Below are positions 1 to 10,344 of a DNA stretch of 64,000 bases, piece by piece. The position numbers and the translations under genes are program-made. A model generated the notes under the pieces. That model saw nothing but the letters and a program-made list of their open reading frames with translations, had not been told where the DNA came from and did not search any database. This DNA is from Leifsonia sp. Leaf264 (lineage in GTDB: Bacteria > Actinomycetota > Actinomycetes > Actinomycetales > Microbacteriaceae): contig NZ_LMMR01000006.1 of NCBI RefSeq assembly GCF_001422325.1, forward strand, positions 1 to 64,000, written 5' to 3'. The first letter of the stretch is position 1; each line of letters starts with the position of its first letter.

Positions 1-1
1 A

Positions 2-166
2 CGGCAGCAGCATCGCGAGCAGCATCACCTGCACGCGTGGGACGCCGCAGCGCTGCAGCGCGTACAAGACACGTTGAACCAGCGTCCCCGACCCACCCTC
101 GACTACCGCACACCAGCCCAAGCACTCAACACACTCCTGAACCCGCAAGTTGCAACGACCACTTGA
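2..166 (+). pseudogene. IS30-family transposase, C-terminal remnant (cut by window edge)
   Basis: The frame beginning at base 2 is open to a TGA at 164-166 and gives 54 residues. They contain LNQRPRPTLDYRTPAQ followed by ALNTLL. This matches the end of the DDE integrase core of IS30-type transposases, where LN.RPRKTL...TP.E is the usual signature just before the C-terminus. The rest of the element lies upstream of the window, so I cannot say whether the copy is intact. I could not delimit a terminal inverted repeat with confidence; the bases around the stop codon are a candidate. The following 110 bases up to glpD show no gene. Confidence 0.7.
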
Positions 167-276
167 CAGCGCCGTGGCGCAACCCCGCTAAATGGCGCAC
201 GCGGCCAGTGGGCGGGGCGGGCGGGCGGTACAGCTGGCGGGCGACGACGCGGCTGGCGGCTGGCGGCGCCGCAGGC

Positions 277-2004
277 CTACGGCGTCATGATGTCGGGGGC
301 CTCCAGCCGCACGCGGTCCGCCGACTCGTCATCCGGCTGCTCCTGCGACTGGCGCTCTGCGGCGACGCGCTTGAGGTAGTTGGACACCTCGCGCTCCTGG
401 CGCTTCTTGTCCCAGCCGAGCACGTCGCCCATGAGCTTGGCGGCCACGGGCGCGGCCGAGACCCCGCGATCCCACGCCTCGATGGAGATGCGGGTGCGAC
501 GCGCCAGCACGTCCTCGAGGTGCAGGGCGCCCTCGTGGGATGCGGCGTACACGACCTCCGCCGCGAGGTAGTCGTCGGCGCCGGGCAGCGGCTCCCCGAG
601 CGATGCATCGCTGCGGATGAGGTCGAGCAGTTCGTCGGTGAGCGTGCCGTAGCGGTTGAGCAGGTGCTCGATGCGCACGGTGTGCACGCCGAAGGCCTTC
701 GCGATCTTGCGGCGCTTGTTCCAGGCCGCCCAGTAGCCCTCGGCTCCGAGGAGCGGGATCTCCTGGGTCGTCGAGACCGGGATGCGGCCATCGAGGGCGT
801 CGACGGCCGCGTCGATGGCGTCCTTCGCCATGATGCGGTACGTGGTCCACTTGCCGCCGGCGATGACGACGAGACCGGGAACGCTGTGGCCGACGAGGTG
901 CTCGCGGGAGAGCTTCGAGGTCTGCTCGCTCTCACCGGCGAGGAGGGGCCGCAGCCCCGCGTACACGCCTTCGACGTCTTCGCGCGTGAGCTGGGTGGCC
1001 AGCACGCTGTTGACGTGCTCGAGCAGGTAGTCGATGTCGGCCGCTGTGGCAGCAGGATGCGCCTTGTCGAGGTTCCAGTCGGTGTCGGTGGTGCCGATGA
1101 GCCAGTGCCTGCCCCACGGGATGACGAACAGCACGCTCTTCTCGGTGCGCAGCAGCAGTCCCATCGAGGACTGGAAGCGGTCGCGCGGCACGACGAGGTG
1201 GATGCCCTTCGAGGCGCGCACCTTGAAGGTTCCGCGCTCGCCCACCATCCGCTGGGTGTCATCGGTCCACACGCCGGTCGCATTGACGACCTGCTTGGCC
1301 CGCACTTCGAAGCGCTCGCCGGTCTGCAGGTCGTGGGCATGGACTCCGACGACTCGCTGGCCGACCTTGATGAATCCCTCTACCTTGACGCGGGTGGCGA
1401 CGTGGGCGCCGTAGAACGAGGCCGTACGACCGAGCGACGAGACGTACCTGGCGTCGTCGACCTGGGCGTCGTAGTACGTGATGCCGCCGACGAGGGCGTC
1501 GTTGGAGAGCGACGGGATGGCCCGCATCACCTGCCGCTTGGACAGGTGCCGGTGGTGCGGCACCCCGGGCGGGCGCCCGCCGGTGTAGCTGAAGATATCG
1601 TAGAGGAGCATGCCGGCGCCGATGTAGAACCGCTCGATCACGCGCTTCTTCAGCGGGTAGAGGAACCTCACGGGCTTCACCAGGTGCGGCGCGATGCGTT
1701 GCAGCAGCAGTCCGCGTTCGGTCAGCGCCTCGCGCACCAGCCTGAAATCGAGCTGCTCCAGGTATCGGATGCCGCCGTGCACGAGCTTCGACGAGCGGCT
1801 CGACGTTCCCGAGGCCCAGTCCCGCTGCTCGAGCAGCCCGACACTGAGGCCACGGGTCACGGCGTCGAGCGCCGCCCCGGCTCCCACGATGCCGCCACCG
1901 ACCACGAGGATGTCCAGCTCGCGTTCCTTCATCCGGGTGAGCGCGGCCTCGCGTTCCTCAGGGCCGAGCTTGGACGATCGGGTGACGTTGTTCGTAGATG
2001 CCAT
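277..2004 (-). CDS. glpD: Glycerol-3-phosphate dehydrogenase (FAD, aerobic)
   Basis: 575-residue FAD enzyme that oxidises sn-glycerol-3-phosphate to dihydroxyacetone phosphate and passes electrons to the quinone pool at the membrane. The dinucleotide-binding motif VVGGGIVGAG lies near residues 34-43, followed by the conserved SSRSSKLVHGGIRYLEQ stretch that contacts FAD in this family. The length fits GlpD (about 500-580). The ATG at 2004 is preceded by GGGAGG seven bases upstream, so the start is secure. It lies 35 bp downstream of guaB3 on the same strand, which may mean co-transcription, although the functions are unrelated. No glpF or glpK is in the window. Confidence 0.93.
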   Translation of the reverse strand: MASTNNVTRSSKLGPEEREAALTRMKERELDILVVGGGIVGAGAALDAVTRGLSVGLLEQRDWASGTSSRSSKLVHGGIRYLEQLDFRLVREALTERGLLLQRIAPHLVKPVRFLYPLKKRVIERFYIGAGMLLYDIFSYTGGRPPGVPHHRHLSKRQVMRAIPSLSNDALVGGITYYDAQVDDARYVSSLGRTASFYGAHVATRVKVEGFIKVGQRVVGVHAHDLQTGERFEVRAKQVVNATGVWTDDTQRMVGERGTFKVRASKGIHLVVPRDRFQSSMGLLLRTEKSVLFVIPWGRHWLIGTTDTDWNLDKAHPAATAADIDYLLEHVNSVLATQLTREDVEGVYAGLRPLLAGESEQTSKLSREHLVGHSVPGLVVIAGGKWTTYRIMAKDAIDAAVDALDGRIPVSTTQEIPLLGAEGYWAAWNKRRKIAKAFGVHTVRIEHLLNRYGTLTDELLDLIRSDASLGEPLPGADDYLAAEVVYAASHEGALHLEDVLARRTRISIEAWDRGVSAAPVAAKLMGDVLGWDKKRQEREVSNYLKRVAAERQSQEQPDDESADRVRLEAPDIMTP

Positions 2005-2039
2005 CGTTGGCCTCCCTGAGGCGAGTCGTTATCTCGACG

Positions 2040-3158
2040 TTAGTTGCCCTGATACGGCGCGACAACCACTTCGACGCGCTGGAACTCCTTCAGGTCCGAA
2101 TATCCCGTCGTCGCCATCGAACGGCGGAGGGCCCCGACGAGGTTCGCGGTGCCCTCGGCGACGGGTGCCGGACCGTAGAGGATCTCCTCGAGCGGGGCGA
2201 TTGTGCCGACCTGCACGCGGTTGCCGCGCGGAAGCTTGGAGTGGTGCGACTCGGCACCCCAGTGGAATCCGCCGCCGGGGGCATCCGTCGCCCGGGCGAG
2301 CGTCGAGCCGAGCATGACGGCGTCAGCACCGCAGGCGATCGCCTTGACGATATCGCCGCTGGTTCCGAGGCCGCCGTCGGCGATGACGTGCACGTAGCGT
2401 CCGCCGGACTCGTCGAGATAGTCGCGGCGCGCACCGGCGACGTCGGCGACTGCAGTGGCCATGGGGGCGTGGATGCCGAGGGCTGCGCGCGTCGTGGATG
2501 CGGCTCCCCCGCCGAAGCCGACGAGCACGCCGGCCGCGCCCGTGCGCATGAGGTGGAGTGCGGCCGTGTAGGTGGCGGCGCCGCCGACGATCACGGGCAC
2601 GTCGAGCTCGTAGATGAACTTCTTGAGGTTCAGCGGCTCGGTGCTCTTCGAGACGTGCTCGGCCGACACAGTGGTGCCGCGGATGACGAACAGGTCGACT
2701 CCGGCCGCCACGACGGTCTCGTACAACTCCTGGGTGCGCTGCGGCGAGAGGGCGCCCGCCACCGTGACACCGGCGGACCGGATCTCGGCGAGGCGCTCGG
2801 TCACGAGCTCCGGCTTGATCGGCTCGGTGTAGATCTCCTGCATGCGCCGCGTGGCCTGGTCCTGCGGCAGCGAGCGGATCTCGGCGAGCAGCGGCTCAGG
2901 ATTCTCGTACCGGGTCCAGACGCCCTCGAGGTCGAGGACACCGAGTCCGCCGAGCTGGCCCATCATGATGGCCGTCGTCGGCGACACCACGGAGTCCATG
3001 GGGGCGGCGAGGAAGGGGATGTCGAACTGGTAGGCGTCGATCGACCACGTCACCGAGACGTCCTCGGGATCCCGCGTTCGCCGACTCGGCACAATCGCGA
3101 CGTCGTCGAACGCGTACACACGGCGGCCGCGCTTGGCGCGACCGATCTCAATCTCCAT
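2040..3158 (-). CDS. guaB3: GuaB3 family IMP dehydrogenase-like protein
   Basis: 372-residue (beta/alpha)8 protein of the IMPDH/GMP reductase superfamily, without the CBS pair found in GuaB. It opens with the GuaB3 pattern EIEIGRAKRGRR...AIVPSRRTRDPEDV, which GuaB1 and GuaB2 lack. The active-site loop reads GGGAASTTR (about residues 216-224), where GuaB has GPGSICTTR. The catalytic cysteine that forms the thioimidate is therefore a serine here, about residue 221. GuaB3 proteins are widespread in actinobacteria, and their reaction is not settled for many members. I chose the ATG at 3158 because GGGAG lies 8 bases upstream; a GTG two codons earlier (3164) is possible but too close to that site. 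glpD follows 35 bp downstream. Confidence 0.88.
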   Translation of the reverse strand: MEIEIGRAKRGRRVYAFDDVAIVPSRRTRDPEDVSVTWSIDAYQFDIPFLAAPMDSVVSPTTAIMMGQLGGLGVLDLEGVWTRYENPEPLLAEIRSLPQDQATRRMQEIYTEPIKPELVTERLAEIRSAGVTVAGALSPQRTQELYETVVAAGVDLFVIRGTTVSAEHVSKSTEPLNLKKFIYELDVPVIVGGAATYTAALHLMRTGAAGVLVGFGGGAASTTRAALGIHAPMATAVADVAGARRDYLDESGGRYVHVIADGGLGTSGDIVKAIACGADAVMLGSTLARATDAPGGGFHWGAESHHSKLPRGNRVQVGTIAPLEEILYGPAPVAEGTANLVGALRRSMATTGYSDLKEFQRVEVVVAPYQGN

Positions 3159-3213
3159 ACTCACGTCTCCCAGCCTACTGCCGGGGCCGGGTCGGGCTCA
3201 CGGATGCCGCGGC

Positions 3214-4899
3214 TCACCGCGCGCGCACCACGCGGCCCTCGTCCCACACCGGCTGGTCGGCCTCGTAGACGTCGCCGTCCCCGCCGAAGACCAGGTAGCG
3301 GTCGAATCCCCTCGCGAACCAGCGATCGTGCGTGACGGCGAGCACTGTGCCGTCGAAGGCGGCCAACCCCTCCTCGAGCGCCTCGGCTGAGACCAGGTCG
3401 AGGTTGTCGGTCGGCTCGTCGAGGAGCAGGAGGGTCGCGCCCGAGAGTTCCAGCAGCAGGATCTGCAGGCGCGCCTGCTGTCCGCCCGAGAGCGACTCGA
3501 AGTTCTGCTGCGCCGATCGCACCAGGCCGTAGCGGTCGAGCGCCGAGCTCGCCGCCTCGCGCGGCAGTCCGGCCCGGCCGTCGTCTCCGCGATGCAGGAT
3601 GTCGAGGAGCGTGCGACCTGTGAGCTCGGGGTGGAGGTGCGTCTGGGCGAACCACCCCGGAACCACCCGTGCCCCCAGCACGGCGCGTCCGGTGTGCGGT
3701 ACCGGTGCGAGCGCCTGGCCGATGCCCGTCACGTGTCCGAGCATCCGATCGGGTTCGGTCCCACCGCGCGCGAGGGCACGCAGGAAGTGCGACTTGCCCG
3801 ATCCGTTCGATCCGAGCACGGCCACTCTCTCGCCGTACCAGACCTCGAGGTCGAACGGTCGCATGAGACCCGTGAGCTCGAGCCCCTCGCAGACGACCGC
3901 GCGCTTGCCGGTTCGGCTGCCGCGCAGGCGCATCGTGACGTCCTGCGCCGGCGGCCGTTCCTCGGGCGGACCCGCCTCCTCGAACCTGCGCAGCCGGGTC
4001 TGCGCGGCCTGGTAGCGCGAGGCCATGCCGTCGTTGTAGGTCGCCTTGGTCTTCAACGTCTGCACCAGGGTGCGGAGCTTCACGTGCTCCTCGTCCCAGC
4101 GCCGCCGCAGCTCGTCCAGCCTGTCCATGCGGGCGTCCCGGGCGGCGTGGTAGTCGGCGAAGCCTCCGCCGTGCACCCAGACCGTGTTGCCGGCTGCGCC
4201 GAGTTCGACGGTGAGGATGCGGTCGGCGGCACGGGCGAGCAGCTCGCGATCATGCGACACCAGCAGCACGGTCTTGCGCGTGGAGCGCAGCTGATCCTCG
4301 AGCCAGCGCTTGCCCGGCACGTCGAGGTAGTTGTCCGGCTCGTCGAGCAGCAGCACCTCCTCCGGCCCCCTGAGCAGCGCTTCCAGGACCAGTCGCTTCT
4401 GCTCTCCGCCCGACAGCGAGGTCACGTCGCGATAGCGGGCGCGTTCCCACGGCACCCCGAGGGCCGCCATGGTGCATGTGTCCCACACCGTCTCCTGGTC
4501 GTACCCGCCGGCGTCCGCGTAGTCGGCGAGCGCCGTGGCGTAACGCATCTGGGTCGAGGTGTCGTCGACCTCGATGAGGGCGTTCTCGCTGGCGTCGAGC
4601 TCGATCGCCGCACTCCGCACGCGCGCCGGAGCGACGGAGACGAGGAGGTCGTGCACGGTTCCGGATGCCGCATGCCCCACGAACTGATCCATGACGCCGA
4701 GCCCGCCGGCCAGCGACACGACGCCGGCATCCGGAGTCAGCTCGCGCCTGATGATCCGCAGCAGCGTCGACTTCCCGGCGCCGTTCGCCCCGATGAGCGC
4801 ACCGGTGACCCCCTCACCGACGCGGAACGAGACCGCGTCGAGCAGGGGCCTGCCGTCGGGAAGGGTGAAGGAGACGTCGCTGACGTCGATGTAGCCCAT
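3214..4899 (-). CDS. ABC-F type ATPase (ribosome-associated, no membrane domain)
   Basis: 561 residues with two tandem ABC ATPase domains and no transmembrane segment, the layout of ABC-F proteins. Domain 1 has Walker A GANGAGKS (about 37-44), signature LSGGEQKRL (162-170) and Walker B LLLDEPDNYLD. Domain 2 has GSNGSGKS, LSGGQQARL and LLLDEPTDNLDL. A charged helical linker lies between them (WDEEHVKLRTLVQTLKTKA region). ABC-F proteins bind the ribosomal E site and act in translation or, in some subfamilies, antibiotic protection; which applies here cannot be read from sequence. The frame is open further upstream to 5217, but that part overlaps the divergent gene, and the MGYIDVSDVSF start matches the family. 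It lies 55 bp upstream of guaB3. Confidence 0.87.
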   Translation of the reverse strand: MGYIDVSDVSFTLPDGRPLLDAVSFRVGEGVTGALIGANGAGKSTLLRIIRRELTPDAGVVSLAGGLGVMDQFVGHAASGTVHDLLVSVAPARVRSAAIELDASENALIEVDDTSTQMRYATALADYADAGGYDQETVWDTCTMAALGVPWERARYRDVTSLSGGEQKRLVLEALLRGPEEVLLLDEPDNYLDVPGKRWLEDQLRSTRKTVLLVSHDRELLARAADRILTVELGAAGNTVWVHGGGFADYHAARDARMDRLDELRRRWDEEHVKLRTLVQTLKTKATYNDGMASRYQAAQTRLRRFEEAGPPEERPPAQDVTMRLRGSRTGKRAVVCEGLELTGLMRPFDLEVWYGERVAVLGSNGSGKSHFLRALARGGTEPDRMLGHVTGIGQALAPVPHTGRAVLGARVVPGWFAQTHLHPELTGRTLLDILHRGDDGRAGLPREAASSALDRYGLVRSAQQNFESLSGGQQARLQILLLELSGATLLLLDEPTDNLDLVSAEALEEGLAAFDGTVLAVTHDRWFARGFDRYLVFGGDGDVYEADQPVWDEGRVVRAR

Positions 4900-5050
4900 G
4901 AGCCGTGAGTCCTCGTGATCGCCTGAGCCCGTCATGCCGGGCGCCGCGGGTGGGCAGCCGATCAGGATACACCGAGAGCTCGCCTTCGGAGCAGGTGCGG
5001 ACGCAGGCGGGACCCCTGCCGCCGACAGACGGATGCGGCAAGCTGGGCAC

Positions 5051-6223
5051 ATGACGAGGATCGAAGCCGAGCCCCTCCACCGCCTCCGCGAGCGCACCAG
5101 CGAGAAATGGCGCACGCACCCCGACGATGTGCTCCCCCTCACCGTCGCCGAGATGGACTTCCCGCTGGCACCGGCGATCACGGCGGCGTTGCATGCCGCG
5201 GTCGACCGCTCGGACACGGGCTACCTCTACAACAGCCTCGCCGTCGCGACGGCCTTCGCCGGATTCGCGCGCGACCGCTGGGGCTGGGAGGTCGACCCGA
5301 GCCGGGTCACCAGCACGGCCGACGTGAGCCTCGGCATCGTCGAGGTGCTGCGCCAGGTCACGCGACCGGGCGACGGCGTGATCATCACTCCCCCGGTCTA
5401 CCCGCCGTTCTTCGAACTGGCACCCGAGGCATCGGCTCGCATCGTCGAGGTTCCCCTGCTCGGCGGCATCGACGATGGCTGGCGACTAGACCTCGACGGC
5501 ATCGATGCGGCGTTCGCGGCCGGAGCCCGCGCGATGGTGCTGTGCAATCCGCACAACCCCGTCGGGCTCTGCCACACCGCCGACGACCTGCGCTCCCTCG
5601 CCGTCATCGCGCAGCGGCACGGCGCCACCATCGTCAGCGATGAGATCCACAACGCTCTCCTGCGCGACGGCGTCGAGTACTCCCCGTTCCTGTCGGTGTC
5701 GGATGCCGCCCGCGAGGTGGGAGTCGCGGTCACGTCCGCGAGCAAGGCCTTCAACCTGGCCGGGCTCAAGTGCGCGCTCATCATCACGGCCAGCGATCGC
5801 GGCGACGCCGTGCGGGCGGCTTTCCCCATCGAGGTGAACTGGCGCACCGGACTTTTCGGCGAGATCGCGAGCATCGCGGCGTTCTCGCACGGCGGGGAGT
5901 GGCTCGACGGCGTGCGCGAGACCCTCGACGCCAACGCCCGCCTCCTCGGTGAGCTTCTCGCCGAGAAGCTGCCGTCAGCCCGCTATCGCATCCCCGATGC
6001 GACCTACCTGGCGTGGCTCGACCTCTCTGCCCTCGGCTGGGGCGACGACCCGGCCGCCTACGCCCTCGAGCACGCGAAGGTGGCGCTGGCCACTGGTCCG
6101 GAGTTCGGTGCCGAGCAGGGCCGCGGTCATGCGCGCCTCAACTTCGGCACCTCCCCCGAGATCATCCGTGAGGCGATCGATCGGCTGGCGGAGCTGGCCG
6201 CACGCCCATCGACCGGTCGCTGA
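5051..6223 (+). CDS. PLP-dependent aminotransferase, PatB/MalY type (cystathionine beta-lyase)
   Basis: 390-residue fold-type I PLP enzyme. The MalY/PatB subgroup signature PLTVAEMDFPLAPAI is at residues 29-43 and the PLP lysine lies in TSASKAFNLAG (Lys232). The cofactor-binding residues in CNPHNPVG and SDEIH are also present. Such proteins cleave C-S bonds of cystathionine or related thioethers, giving homocysteine or thiol, pyruvate and ammonia; some act only as aminotransferases, so the substrate is uncertain. The ATG at 5051 gives the usual family length, although the frame is open upstream. CAAGCT ends seven bases before the start and no strong Shine-Dalgarno site is present, so the mRNA may be leaderless. 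It is divergent from the ABC-F gene. Confidence 0.82.
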   Translation: MTRIEAEPLHRLRERTSEKWRTHPDDVLPLTVAEMDFPLAPAITAALHAAVDRSDTGYLYNSLAVATAFAGFARDRWGWEVDPSRVTSTADVSLGIVEVLRQVTRPGDGVIITPPVYPPFFELAPEASARIVEVPLLGGIDDGWRLDLDGIDAAFAAGARAMVLCNPHNPVGLCHTADDLRSLAVIAQRHGATIVSDEIHNALLRDGVEYSPFLSVSDAAREVGVAVTSASKAFNLAGLKCALIITASDRGDAVRAAFPIEVNWRTGLFGEIASIAAFSHGGEWLDGVRETLDANARLLGELLAEKLPSARYRIPDATYLAWLDLSALGWGDDPAAYALEHAKVALATGPEFGAEQGRGHARLNFGTSPEIIREAIDRLAELAARPSTGR

Positions 6224-6288
6224 GGGCCGGACGAAGTCCACGCCCGAAGCGCTCCGGCCGGGCACTGCGCGCCGGCCTCAGCGAGCGG

Positions 6289-7821
<1,533 letters not shown>

Positions 7822-8038
7822 TTACCAAGCCGCAATCCACGCGAGATCGCACCGGTTGCTCAATGTTAAGCGAGTTTGCGCCTCCGGCATTCCACCCGCC
7901 AGAATCACTCAGCGTCGACTGGCGCATTCGCGAAACACATAGGACATAATCAGCACGTACTGTCGACAAAGTTGTTGTCAGGATTGACCTAGGAGCCGCC
8001 GCCGGCACGACCGGTGAGGCACCCCCCATGGAGGTTCA

Positions 8039-9346
8039 GTGAATTCCACTGATACGGCTCGTCGGCGATCACCGAGAACTCTCGTGATCCTCGTCGGTCT
8101 CTTGTTCGCATTTCTCACACTGAGCGCATTCAACGCCTCACCAGCGCAGGCTGACGAGGTGGGCACCGACTACGACTACATCTTCGTCGGCAACGTCCAG
8201 TTCGACCAGAAGCCGTTGGAGGGCGTGGAGATCACGGTCGCCGGCAACGGCTACTCCGCAACGGTGGCGACGGATGCCGACGGCAAATGGAAGATCGGGG
8301 TGCCCGAGAAGGCGGCCTACAAGATCACCCTCGATGAGGACACGCTCCCCAAGGGCGTCGTCGTCGCCAAGGGCGGCGCCACCATCCAGGCCGAATTCGG
8401 GCTCACCAACACGAAGGCGGTCAACTTCTTCCTCGGAGAAGGGGAGCGCGTCACCACGAGCTTCTTCGACCAGTTCGTACAGCGCGTGGTCAACGGCCTC
8501 AACTTCGGTCTCCTGCTGGCGCTGGCCGCTATCGGCGTCTCGCTGATCTTCGGAACGACAGGGCTGTCGAACTTCGCGCACGCCGAGATGATCACCTTCG
8601 GTGCCCTCATGACGCTCACCTTCGGCGTCGACCTGGCCTGGCCGCTCTGGATCGCGATCATCATCGCGCTCGTCCTGAGTGCCGGGCTCGGCTGGACGCT
8701 CGACGCGATGATCTGGAAACCGCTGCGCAAGAAGGGCGTCGGAATCATCCAGCTCATGATCGTGAGCATCGGTCTCTCGCTCGCGCTGCGCTACGTGTAC
8801 CAGTTCTTCTACGGCGGAGCCACTCGCCAGCTGCCCGGCGCGACTCTGTCGAGCGACATCCGCTTCGGCGCCGTCGCCCTCTCGTGGGTCGACATCGTCA
8901 GCATGGTCATCTCCGTCGTGGTGCTGCTCGGTGTCGCCTTCTTCCTGCTGCGCACGCGCATCGGCAAGGCCACCCGCGCAGTGTCCGACAACCCGAGCCT
9001 CGCCTCGGCCAGCGGCATCGACGTCGACGGCGTGATCCGCATCGTGTGGGTGCTCGGAGGACTGCTCGCCGGCCTCTCCGGCATCCTCTACGCCTACGCC
9101 CGTCCGGGTGTGAGCTGGGACATGGGCTTCCAGATCCTGCTGCTCGTCTTCGCCGCCGTCACCCTCGGTGGTCTCGGCACGGCGTTCGGCGCCCTCGTGG
9201 GATCGATCATCGTCGGGCTCTTCACCGAGCTCACGACCCTGTGGCTCCCGTCCGACCTCAAGTACGTGGGAGCACTCATCATCCTGATCCTGATCCTGCT
9301 GTTCCGACCGCAGGGCATCCTGGGTCGCAAAGAGAGAATCGGTTAG
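8039..9346 (+). CDS. livH: Branched-chain amino-acid ABC transporter permease with N-terminal secreted beta domain
   Basis: 435 residues, longer than a normal LivH (about 290-300). Residues 150-435 are a LivH-type permease with about eight membrane segments and the motif GLSNFAHAEM typical of the family. In front lies a signal-like segment (RRR at 8-10, hydrophobic 15-31, SPAQA before residue 39). After it comes a region of about 85 residues (45-130) with the pattern G.V.....PLEGVEITV.G...AT.TDADGKWKI.V...Y.I.LDEDTLPKGV. That is the signature of a carboxypeptidase-regulatory-like or SdrD-B beta sandwich, and it should lie outside the membrane. The GTG start has GGAGG four bases upstream. First gene of livHMGF. 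Liv systems import Leu/Ile/Val or other amides, so the real substrate is open. Confidence 0.88.
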   Translation: MNSTDTARRRSPRTLVILVGLLFAFLTLSAFNASPAQADEVGTDYDYIFVGNVQFDQKPLEGVEITVAGNGYSATVATDADGKWKIGVPEKAAYKITLDEDTLPKGVVVAKGGATIQAEFGLTNTKAVNFFLGEGERVTTSFFDQFVQRVVNGLNFGLLLALAAIGVSLIFGTTGLSNFAHAEMITFGALMTLTFGVDLAWPLWIAIIIALVLSAGLGWTLDAMIWKPLRKKGVGIIQLMIVSIGLSLALRYVYQFFYGGATRQLPGATLSSDIRFGAVALSWVDIVSMVISVVVLLGVAFFLLRTRIGKATRAVSDNPSLASASGIDVDGVIRIVWVLGGLLAGLSGILYAYARPGVSWDMGFQILLLVFAAVTLGGLGTAFGALVGSIIVGLFTELTTLWLPSDLKYVGALIILILILLFRPQGILGRKERIG

Positions 9347-9357
9347 GGGGCAGGCAC

Positions 9358-10344
9358 ATGATCGACTGGATTCAGATCTTCTCCAATGCCTCGCAGGAGC
9401 TCATCAGCCCGACGACGGCGGCGTACGCGCTCGCTGCGCTCGGCCTCGCGATCCACTTCGGATACACGGGCCTGCTGAACTTCGGGCAGGCGGGCTTCAT
9501 GGCCCTCGGTGCGTACGGCTACGCCATCTCGATCCTCACCTTCGGCTTCCCCGTGTGGGCCGCCGTGCTGGTGGGAGTCGGGGCATCCGTCGTCTTCGCA
9601 TTGATCCTCGGTATTCCGACTCTGCGACTGCGGGCCGACTACCTTGCCATCGTCACGATCGCGGCCGCCGAGATCCTGCGACTGCTCTTCACCACGGGAA
9701 CGTGGGAAGCCGTCACGGGTTCGGCCAGCGGCCTGCAGGGGTACAAGGGCAGCTTCGGCGCTCTGAACCCCTTCACCTTCGAGGGCACCGTCGGCTTCGG
9801 GCCGTTCCAGTACAACGCCTACGACTGGTGGATCCGCCTCGTCGGCTGGACCGTGGTGATCATCGCGGCCGTCCTCACCTGGCTCATCATGCGCAGCCCC
9901 TGGGGCCGTGTCATCAAGGGCATCCGTGAGGACGAGGACGCAGTGCGCGCTCTCGGCAAGAACGTGTACTCCTACAAGATGCAGAGCCTCGTGCTCGGTG
10001 GCGTCTTCGGAACCCTCGCCGGCATGATCTTCGTGCTCCCGCGTGCAGTGGTCCCGGCGAACTACCAGACCTCGCTCACCTTCTTCATCTACGCGATCCT
10101 GCTGCTCGGCGGTGCCGCGACGATCCTCGGGCCCATCATCGGCTCGATGATCTTCTGGGTGCTGCTGTCGTTCTTCTCGGGCTTCATCGCCCGAGCCGTG
10201 GAGGCCGGCTGGCTGCCCTTCATGACCCAGGTGCAGGCAGGTCAGCTGCGCTTCATCCTCGTCGGAGTCGCGATCATGCTGATCGTGATCTTCAGACCAC
10301 AGGGCATCTTCGGAAACAAGAAGGAGTTGGCCTTTGTCAAGTGA
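9358..10344 (+). CDS. livM: Branched-chain amino-acid ABC transporter permease
   Basis: 328 residues, hydrophobic throughout, with the LivM-type motif GYTGLLNFGQAGFMALGAYGYA near residues 35-56 and the cytoplasmic coupling loop RVIKGIREDEDAVRALGKN near 180-200. Partner of LivH in the channel of a LivFGHM importer. The ATG at 9358 follows livH by 11 bp and has a G-rich Shine-Dalgarno site (GGGGG) about 7-8 bases upstream. Its last 11 bases overlap livG, which implies translational coupling. The frame is open far upstream inside livH, but that part is not hydrophobic and is not coding. Confidence 0.92.
   Translation: MIDWIQIFSNASQELISPTTAAYALAALGLAIHFGYTGLLNFGQAGFMALGAYGYAISILTFGFPVWAAVLVGVGASVVFALILGIPTLRLRADYLAIVTIAAAEILRLLFTTGTWEAVTGSASGLQGYKGSFGALNPFTFEGTVGFGPFQYNAYDWWIRLVGWTVVIIAAVLTWLIMRSPWGRVIKGIREDEDAVRALGKNVYSYKMQSLVLGGVFGTLAGMIFVLPRAVVPANYQTSLTFFIYAILLLGGAATILGPIIGSMIFWVLLSFFSGFIARAVEAGWLPFMTQVQAGQLRFILVGVAIMLIVIFRPQGIFGNKKELAFVK

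Noticed and set aside
37-2019. Long plus-strand open frame opposite glpD
   Set aside because: Antisense shadow produced by high GC at third positions; no family signature, and glpD is unmistakable.
4934-5050. Upstream extension of the PatB/MalY-type gene
   Set aside because: The added 39 residues overlap the divergent ABC-F region and do not match the family, which begins at the ATG at 5051.
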